Below, in pieces: positions 56,501-64,000 of a DNA stretch of 64,000 nt (position 1 is the first letter of the stretch; every line of letters begins with the position of its first letter). Below the pieces are notes generated by a model that saw only the letters and a program-made list of their open reading frames with translations, searched no databases and was not told the origin of the DNA. Made by a program: the position numbers and the translations under genes. The stretch spans positions 3,100,001-3,164,000 of the forward strand of contig JBLDXI010000042.1 in NCBI GenBank assembly GCA_047495785.1, read 5' to 3'. Source of the stretch: Lepidodermella squamata. Taxonomy: Eukaryota; Gastrotricha.

Positions 56501-59366
56501 AATTCCCACTAGTGTAAGTTGACGAGTTGTTGCGAGGTGATGAATAAATACCGCTGGAGTAGTTCGAAGATGAGTAACTAGACCCTCCAGTACCGCCGTA
56601 TCCAGTCGCACTGGAACCATAATTGCTTGAACCATAAGTGGAGTTCCGGCCTGAGCTGCCGTAATTAGCCATTGTTCGAGATCCTGATGCTGACCGCTGT
56701 GATCGCTGAAATAACAATCAATTGATTAATCCGCTAATTAGAGGTAATTAACAATTAGGTTAGAGTTTGAGGGGTCATTAGGTAAGAAAAATTGAAAAAC
56801 CACTAACTGAAGTCTCACTAAAGCGTTCAAATGGTGATGTTCCTGGACCCAAAATTGATGATAAGAAATCCATGTGATGAGTTATAGTGCCAAAGCACTG
56901 ATGGGTTTAAATACGCTTGACTAATCACGGCGGTGAATCATTACTTATAGAACTACCGTTAAAGCGGTAAATGTCAAGCGTTGTTTGAAACAGATCGCGG
57001 CGTTTCGATGGGAACGTACTACGCTAATGAAAACATTATCAATAACGTGTTTTACCTGCTGTAGTAGTGTAAATAAAACTGTCGAAACGCGTACGCAGAT
57101 CTCGAGATTGAGTCACAATATTTCGTCGCGATATGAAAAAAATCTAGGTATATGATATTATGATTTTTTTAAGGTCACGTTTTTTATTATTATTATTAAG
57201 CGGAAAAGAATTTATAGTGTGACATTGCGGCGGGTTCCTCATCGACGGCCGTCTCGGTCTATTGTATGCGCGGGGCCCACTTGAATAAATTCGCGTCTAC
57301 TAGCCGCTCGGTGTATAGGGTACAGAAGAAAAAGAACGCACCCCGCGCCTAGGATGGTCACGGTATAATATTTGCCCAGCCCAACCCGCACTACTGCCAA
57401 TCTTCTACCCGAAAGGCACAAAAGGCCGTAACGCTGTAGCACGGAAGTTGGCTATTTTTCATATCTTACAAATAATATTGTGTACTTTGGGCGTTGATTA
57501 CTAGTATAATAATAATAGTAAATAGCTCGCATAGATACTACCTATTTTGTCTCCTTTTTCTATTTTTGAATATTCCGAATACGAGCGGCAGATATAAATG
57601 TACATCTATATGTATTGTGTAGTAAAAATCCGTGCCCCGAATGCCTTTAAGGCGTTTTACGGCAAATATATTTTTTAGGGGGTAGTAATAATGCTAATAA
57701 TAAATAACGAAGCTAGAAATGATTTGTATTTTTTATATACACACATTTCAGCTTTAAAAGCTTTGCGCACATAGCACATAATATATGCGGCTGGGTTTTG
57801 CGTTAACATCTCAATATTACACCGAAACGTTGCATGTGCTCTCTCGCTCGCGTTGGAATGGAAAGGGGAGAAAAAACAAAGCATCGGGCAAAAAAGGCGA
57901 GCATAAAAACCGCGCACAGGTACAGCGCGCGCGCTTCGCTTATTTCCGCGCCTTTTTTCTGCGAGATCCTGCTGGGCGTGTATAAAACAATACCCGCGGC
58001 TGAAAAATTGTATATACCTACCCGGTTGTATCTTGCGATGCGCTCTACCTCTCTCGGCCATCAGAAGACATATCTCTTGCATGCACCTGAAGCTACTGCC
58101 GCCCGATAAGCAAACGGGTTGGGTGTAAAGTAGTTGGTGTGTACAAAATGAACGAATTGGTATGAATTGAATGATAATATTATTATTTGCTTTATATATA
58201 AAACTACAGCCCATTCGGATGAGTTTATCCGCGGTGTAAGGTGTCGAAATCCGGTGCCTCGAGGCCTCTTCACAATGTCGAGAGCCAGGTGTGGCTGCTT
58301 CTCTACCGAAGAACTATTGAATACAAAATAAAATGCTGCAAAACCCACAAGAGGTTATGAAATAACAAACAGCGCAATAAAACGGTGCAGCTTAGAGAAA
58401 AAGATAAAAATGTGCAGAAAAAAATCAGGCAAAAAATCGCGTTAATTCGGTGAATATTTCTTTCGAACAAAAAATACAAAATGTGCTGATTTAGACGAAA
58501 AATGTGGCTGAATTCAGGAATTTCAAAAGCTTGGAAATCGCTTACCGATCCTATTACTGGGTAGCTATAGCTTTTGGTCGTTGCTGGATACTAAGAAAAG
58601 GAAGAAAGTTGGAATTCGAAGCTCAATTTCACTTTAAGAAATTATTTTTGGTCATGAAAATTGCTTCGAAAAAGAATCTGGCCTCATCTTTGATTTCCAA
58701 GGATACAAAATCGTAAGCTAAATTCTCACAAAATACTAAAATGCCGAAGGGTTCGAAATTCGAAGTTCAATCTATGAAACGAGCTTATATTCCACATGTT
58801 TGAACCGTTTGAACCTTGAACCTTGATTTGCCAACTATCGCCAAATAAAAAAAGGAAAATCTATGACTAGTAAGTCTTTGATAGGGTTCAAAGTTCAATA
58901 TCATGGGAATTTTAGTTCGGAATCCTATTTTCGAAGTTTTGTCCCATTATTGGACGGTATTGAAATATTTGAAGTGCTGAAAAATGCGAAATTTCACTAA
59001 ATCGAAGGGTAATTTCATTAAAATTGCAGATATAAGGAATTGCAGTAAGTTGGGAAAAATTACGCTATGTTGAAAATTCCAGTTTTAACGGCTAATTTTG
59101 GTTTGATACTTTGATACGAAGTTGGAACCAACCTGAAGGTACGGCGATCTCGGGCCGACCGAAGATCGCGACGACGGCCGCGGCATTAGCAGCGAAGAAG
59201 CGTCGAAGCGGCCGCGGGATAAGAGCGGAGTCGATGGCGATGATTTGTAATTGCTGCTCGAGTACTTGCTCGACGATGACGACGAGTAACTCGGCGTCGA
59301 TAACAGCGAAGATCGGCTGCTGATGTACGGCGACGAGACGTGAACACGCGCCGATTTCGACGTCAT
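53558..59366 (-). CDS. TRIM-NHL protein (RING, B-boxes, coiled coil, NHL), long Ser/Tyr-rich N-terminus
   Basis: Exons 59366-59133, 56705-54390 and 53938-53558 give 976 residues in phase. Family role: E3 ubiquitin ligase and/or RNA-binding regulator. Seen: a long Ser/Gly/Tyr-rich N-terminus (SSNYGSS, SSSNYSSG repeats), then a RING (CKICFDVF, CLHTFCLECL, CPICRRQ). Two B-boxes follow (CHICNFKGQ...CKDCGSGHRE and CDTHGGEPVCFFCTQC...HAGH). Then a coiled coil (LTDLNEKRTKLGQIEKDV) and at least five NHL blades (VQIFDMTGMLKCFFPQ, VHVYDQQGRLNHVFG, NLFVTDRSTSSVAVF and others). The last blade lies in exon 3, which follows a Ser-rich linker. Exon 1 is inferred: its composition and phase fit, and an AG precedes the second exon. 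Without it, translation starts at 56672 (MANYGSS) for 887 residues. Which TRIM-NHL subgroup is not clear. Confidence 0.85.
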
Positions 59367-61575
59367 TGTACAAAATTTCAATGAATTAAATCATTTTATT
59401 ATCACGTAGAAAAATGCGAAAAAACTGAATTAGCTTTGCATCTTTTTTTTACCGGGTTCAACGACGCTTGGCAATAAAACAATAAATAATACCAGCTCGG
59501 GGCGGTATTAATTTTGTTTTGCCATGCCCAAAAACGATATGGAAACAAAGTCGGGTATAATAATCTTCTCCCGACCGCGTCGAAACAAAATGAATCGCGG
59601 TTGAACGTGTGCTTTCTATAAATCCCTACGTGGCCAGTGTTGTTTTAATGAAAAAATGTTCGATAAATAGCGTTAATTTGCCGCTTCATACTTGGTGCGA
59701 TTTGTTGAAAAACGGGCGCTGCTTGCATGTGGCTTCGGTATTTAGGTATTATAGGAAACAGATTTTTGGCGCAACAGAAAAAAATATGATGAGAAACGTG
59801 ATTTTTTTCTATTCCGCTCATCTCAAACTAGGTGAATCACTTAATATATAGGAATAAATTATACAAATAAAGAGCAGCCTATGCGATAGAAAAAATCACT
59901 ATTAAATTCTAGGAAAAATGTAACGACGAATAAAAAATCGCGAAAATTTTACGATTTTATTTTTCTTAGGTATATAATTCGTGCGAAAATAATAATAACA
60001 GCAATAATTATTATGCATGATAGGAAATACACTTTTATGCGCTTTTTGGTGTATTATTCGAGCAAATAACGGCCGCTGAAATGGCGCCTGACATGAAGCA
60101 ACAAGGATTTGATGTTATTTAGTTGTTTTACTTAGCCACGCCATGAAAACCTGTACCAACTATAAGCTCTCGCGTTGCGATACAGCAGCGCTGCGTACTC
60201 GCAGTGTATAATGTAACGGCGTATAATTACATTATCATTACGGGCGGGGAAGGCGGGGCTGTTTTTGGTACTGTATGTTCCGTAGGATTTTTTCACGGAA
60301 GTTAGACAGACCACTACCAAGCGCCAAAAGATACTAAAGATACAAGGGATGGAGCGATGCTAAAGATAGAAAGCTCGGTTGCTCAACCTATCAGAGAAAC
60401 CGTGAACGGAAGAGTCAGTGAAAAGCTGAATGATGAATGCTGAAAGTTGCCATCAATCTCAAAACACTACACTGTATTATCTTTTGACAGAAACGCAATA
60501 CTCAAACGTGAAATAATGTCCCTCATCGGATATTTTTGAATCATTAAGAATTTTGATTGGGTGTGCCAAGTGCGCACCCTAAATTTAAGGTTCCAGCACT
60601 AAAAATGTGAGACTCCAGCACTAAATTTCCCTTAAATGGACTTTTTCGAGTTTCTTGTCTTCTCTGGAATCTCCATTTTTTTGTTATCATGCCTGTCCAA
60701 TAGATCTTCACTTTACGCGTATTTTGCGCTATGAGCGGTCAGCTTATGAGTCATACTTCAGCCTGCAGAGCCGATATCGATTCCAAGTATCGATTATACA
60801 AATCAGTGATTTTTCCGATATCAGCCGTCGTGGAACCCAACGTCGATCGTTTTTCTATGTAGCTTAGGTAGCTAAAACAAATTAATCCTAGGTTCAGGGA
60901 GGGCATCAGTATCGATTAAAAAACTAAAACGCCGAAATCTCAAAGAATATGAAAAATGGAGTGCCAGGACGCTTAAATTTAGTACTGGAACCTCATTTTT
61001 AGGGGTGCAAATATTTGGACCCATTTTGATTCTTTAAATTATGACGCGCCTTGCCACGTAGAATTTTTCCGATATTTTTAAGGGAATTTCGATGGCTGAT
61101 TATGAAATTCCCAAAGATGCCGAGAAGTCATTCTGGGGTTCCCTAAATATTTCCAGAAAATCTAAGTTTATTCAACAGCTTAATCTAATTAGTCTAAATT
61201 CTTCAAAAAAAATCAGACTCGATCCTCACGAATGATAAATTTATTCACATTTTTCGCAGTGGTACATAGAGACACAATTATTTTAAAATTTTCGACAATT
61301 TAAATTGCATAATTTCGATATTTAAATGGGCAAGGCAACATGCTATATAATATCACATCAAATCAAATTTGAAAAGGCCCCGGAAAGGGACAAAACAGGG
61401 GTGAAAAGCGTAAAATAACTGATATCACAGTAAAATATCACAGAAATACACCAATAAAACTTGGCTATAATCAGTGAGTTTTCAACTGAAAACATGGGGT
61501 GAAAAAATAATGTATGTAGTTCTCAGTACAAAAATACTATCACAAAGCGGTTTCATATTTCAAAGCGCGTGCTGT
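59367..61575. other. Gap between the TRIM-NHL first exon and the acidic gene
   Basis: 2.2 kb, AT-rich. TRIM promoter at the left. An inverted repeat pair lies at 60545-60630 and 60955-61035 (listed separately). No RNA gene or coding exon supported. Confidence 0.4.
60545..61035. repeat. Degenerate inverted repeat pair, possible old MITE
   Basis: Left arm GGGTGTGCCAAGTGCGCACC...TTCCAGCACTAAA and right arm, reversed, TGGGTCCAAATATTTGCACC...TTCCAGTACTAAATT. The arms are about 75-80 bases and roughly 70 percent alike; the spacer is about 330 bases. Confidence 0.4.
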
Positions 61576-64000
61576 TCAATATCCTTCTTCATCTTCATCT
61601 CCTTCTTCATCGTCCTCATCAACATCCATATTGTCAGGATCGATGCTTTCCTTCGTGTTATCCCGCAGCTGCTGCTCGACGTCGTCAAAATCGTCCATTA
61701 AAGTCGATTGGCGCAACGCGAATTCGCCTTTCGATTGGCTACCATTGACATTGAACACCATGCCACTCCGCCGCGAGGCCTTAGTCGACCGTGAACTGCC
61801 GGGTGGTAAAGGGGATCGAGTACTAGAAGGTGTTGGGCCGACATCTTCTGCTACGGCGGGAAGGTTTTGAGCTGCTGGTGCAGTGCCTGTTGTTGCGTTG
61901 AAACTGCTGCTGTTACTGGCAGAATCGGACCAGCATGACGTGACTGAGGTCAGCGTGACTTGGCTTTGACGCGCCGAGCCGTGAAGGTGGTTGGCTAAAC
62001 TTCCGCTTCCGACGCCGTGATGGCTTGATCCGGATAACGCGGCTAGGCGAGGATGAACAACTGCAGAAGAATGAAACAATTATAAACCATCCTCGTAAAA
62101 AAAATCACCCAAAATAAGTAAAAACTTGACACCGCAACCGAGGTCTAAATTTTGACAAAACCACGTTTTTCAATGGTTAAAGGTTGAAAAAAATTATTAC
62201 GAAAACTCTGCAAAATTCTGTAAAATTAGAAAAAGAGGAGCAAGGTGAGCCCTCATTTTTCTTCAATTTTTGAAAAATTTAGGAATTTTTAACTGATTTT
62301 TGGCAATCTAAAAAATGTTTGCCTCACTTGGGACAATTAGTGGGTAATTTTGGAATCCTATTTGCATATGCAACGGCCTTAACAGTTACGAAATTCATCC
62401 ATGATAATGATAATCGGTTCCAATTTAATAAAAATTCCACATTTTCAATTTTCAAAAATTCTAACAAAATTCGCTCCGAGAAGAATTAAATCCTTCTTAC
62501 CCTATTATTACTCCAATATTACCCTAATAACCCGATTTCATCTATTTTATCTCAACTTCAGATTGATGCCCTAATTGAACTCTCTGTCAGAATAGATTTT
62601 TTCCTTAGATTTCAGAGAAAGTAACGGCTGCTCCAATCCCCTTGACTTCAACCTCAAACAAAAACTGATGAGACGGAGAATTTTGCACAAAAATGTCCAT
62701 GCTTCCATAGTCCAACCCTGAATCATCAATCATCTGCAAAGCCAAAAGTGTCCAAGGTTACCCTGCTCAAAATTAACCTATGTTATGGTCCTGTTTTGAG
62801 GGACAAAAATTATGAAAACTCAAGAAAAATTCAACCGCATAATGAATACAAATTTTCAGCAGACCTCTCTAAAATTCTTAGGATTTTTACTACTCGAGAA
62901 ACTTACTCGTTGGTTGGCTTGATCGAATCTGTAATTCACTCGCCAGCTCAGCCAAAGCCATTTTATCATCGAAATCATCCTCATTAATGAACGAATTCTG
63001 CTCCAAACCCTGACCGCCCTCAGTTCGATCCGTATCCCCACCAACAGTCGACCTATCATCTTCAATGCCGCTCGGTTCTCCCAACAAATTAGCCGGCAAT
63101 GGAATTTGCATCTCACTTTCTTCGTTCTGAATCAACGAAATGTCCCGAGTTTGATCGCCCAGTTCAACCTTCAGCTCCTCGGTGAGCGATCGCAGCGTCT
63201 CAGCGTCGTTTTCCTCAAGCTCCCCGTCATCGTCATCATCATCGTCAACAATCGTACTCTGACGCGATTGCCGGTGAAAATTAGGCGCGGCTGATGACGA
63301 TTGCGGCCGCGGGGTTGTTGATTTTTCAACAATTTCCGGCAACAAGTTGTTCAGCTGAGATTTAGTGCCACTATTGTTAGATCTCGCCGACGCCAGCGCG
63401 TTACTCTGCGTCGCTAAGCGCCCGCAAAACCCCGCCTCGCCATCGTCATCGTCGTCCGACGACGAGCACAGCTCGCTGTTATTGAGCAAACTCTCGCCGC
63501 TCGGCTTGCTGCTATCGATTTTACCCGGCGACATTTCCTGGCGACTCGACGCCCGCCACGCTTCAATCGATTGCTGTAACGGGGTTCGAGGTTGAGCATA
63601 ACCGTGCCGCTGCGCCGCTGAAGAGGGTCGAGGGGACGGCACGACGGCTGCAGGCACCCTAGCGCGACTTATCGCACTGCCCCCAGTCACGCTTTCGACC
63701 CGCATTTCCGCCGCGGCGGCGATTCGGCCTAGAAAACCCGCACTGTTTCGCGGCGTCACGTCCTCGTCCTCGTCCAGCGACATTGTAAGACCCAACTTCC
63801 GCCTCTCCTCAGCAGTTCCGGGCCGGCTTTGAGCACTAGTTCGGCCTGATTCAATCGGCGGCTCAACTGAGCGTTGGCCCTCAGGAAATCGTAATTTCAT
63901 AACAATCGGCGGTTCGGGTTTCGCAGCGCTTTCTTCCTTCACGTCTATTGAGCTTTTAGGCGTTATTTGATCATCCTCATCTGCTGCTAACGAAACCGAG
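61576..64000 (-). CDS. 3' part of an acidic, Ser-rich protein, unrecognised (runs off the right edge)
   Basis: Exon from beyond 64000 to 62907, then exon 62060-61576, joining in phase (remainder 1) for at least 525 residues. The sequence is mostly low complexity: PRPSSAAQRHG, SSSDDDDDGEAGF, VDDDDDDDGELEEND, and an end of nearly pure Asp/Glu (DVDEDDEEGDEDEEGY). Between are short conserved-looking helices (LRSLTEELKVELGDQ, FDDKMALAELASELQI, STLMDDFDDVEQQLRD). No zinc finger, signal peptide or membrane segment. The frame stays open to the edge, so the start is missing. An alternative terminal exon lies at 62605-62717. I do not recognise the family; a nuclear or cytoskeletal scaffold would fit the composition. 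Confidence 0.65.
62270..62386. repeat. Dispersed repeat copy 2
   Basis: Matches 35070-35212 in order: GATTTTTGGCAAT, AATTAGTGGGTAATTT, TTTGCATATGCAACGGCCTT. It sits in the intron before the last exon of the acidic gene. Confidence 0.6.
62605..62717 (-). CDS. Candidate alternative terminal exon of the acidic gene
   Basis: After an acceptor ending GATGATTCAG the exon reads LDYGSMDIFVQNSPSHQFLF and VKGIGAAVTFSEI, then stops. It joins the 62907 donor in phase, as does the exon at 62060. So the gene may end in two ways: an acidic tail or this short hydrophobic tail. The nearer acceptor (TTTGCAG) would give an immediate stop. Confidence 0.4.

Noticed and set aside
57239-58348. Overlapping frames on both strands in the long TRIM intron (up to 179 residues)
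   Set aside because: Low-complexity or arbitrary composition, no motifs, mutually overlapping; treated as intron sequence.
1-64000. CRISPR arrays, bacterial operons, prophage or integrated virus
   Set aside because: No regularly spaced repeats of that type and no bacterial or viral gene set; spliced metazoan genes throughout.

Overview
This window is nuclear DNA from an invertebrate animal with a compact genome. Nearly every gene is split by introns of about 50-90 bases with GT/AG ends. Gene spacing is tight, and the recognisable genes are metazoan: a core-1 galactosyltransferase, GABA-B-like and Cys-loop receptors, a nuclear receptor, a copper transporter, a CUB/LDLa/trypsin protease, BNIP3, MAD1, LAMTOR4 and a TRIM-NHL protein. 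The mix of conserved genes and many short, fast-evolving secreted proteins fits a small ecdysozoan. A tardigrade is my best guess, but the sequence alone does not prove it. Exon structures were joined by hand from splice sites and reading phase. Where I list exons, the phases close without a stop unless I say otherwise.

Layout. 0-7 kb: the last exon of a C1GALT1-like gene, then two intronless tandem GABA-B-like receptors with a small secreted PAN/apple-like gene between them on the other strand. 8.5-16.6 kb: five genes, all on the minus strand. One is a divergent nuclear receptor. Four are small proteins that share a C-terminal LxxLL-type motif (LAWLL, LAWML or LRWLL). A TTAA-flanked piggyBac-like MITE lies among them. 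17.8-27.1 kb: a CTR copper transporter, a Thr-rich Ly6-like gene, a small secreted protein, a non-coding tandem duplication, and two Ly6-like genes carrying a tryptophan-rich insert. 28.4-32.2 kb: a tandem segmental duplication carrying two more PAN-like secreted genes. 32.5-36.9 kb: an eight-exon modular serine protease with a long terminal-inverted-repeat element inside one intron. 39.8-42.9 kb: a Cys-loop channel with an unusual pore filter. 43-50.7 kb: an EF-hand protein and BNIP3 (head to head), then MAD1 and LAMTOR4 134 bases apart. 51.3-64 kb: an unrecognised single-exon protein, a TRIM-NHL gene with a 2.4 kb intron, and the 3' part of an acidic Ser-rich gene that runs off the right edge.

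The most interesting unit is the 8.5-16.6 kb cluster. It pairs a nuclear receptor with an odd DNA-binding domain with four tiny proteins that each carry a candidate receptor-binding (NR-box) helix and, in three cases, a basic N-terminus. That suggests a locally expanded receptor-cofactor system, which is inference from motifs and position. The tryptophan-rich Ly6 proteins and the channel with Ala-Asp-Arg in place of Pro-Ala-Arg at the pore are the next best leads.
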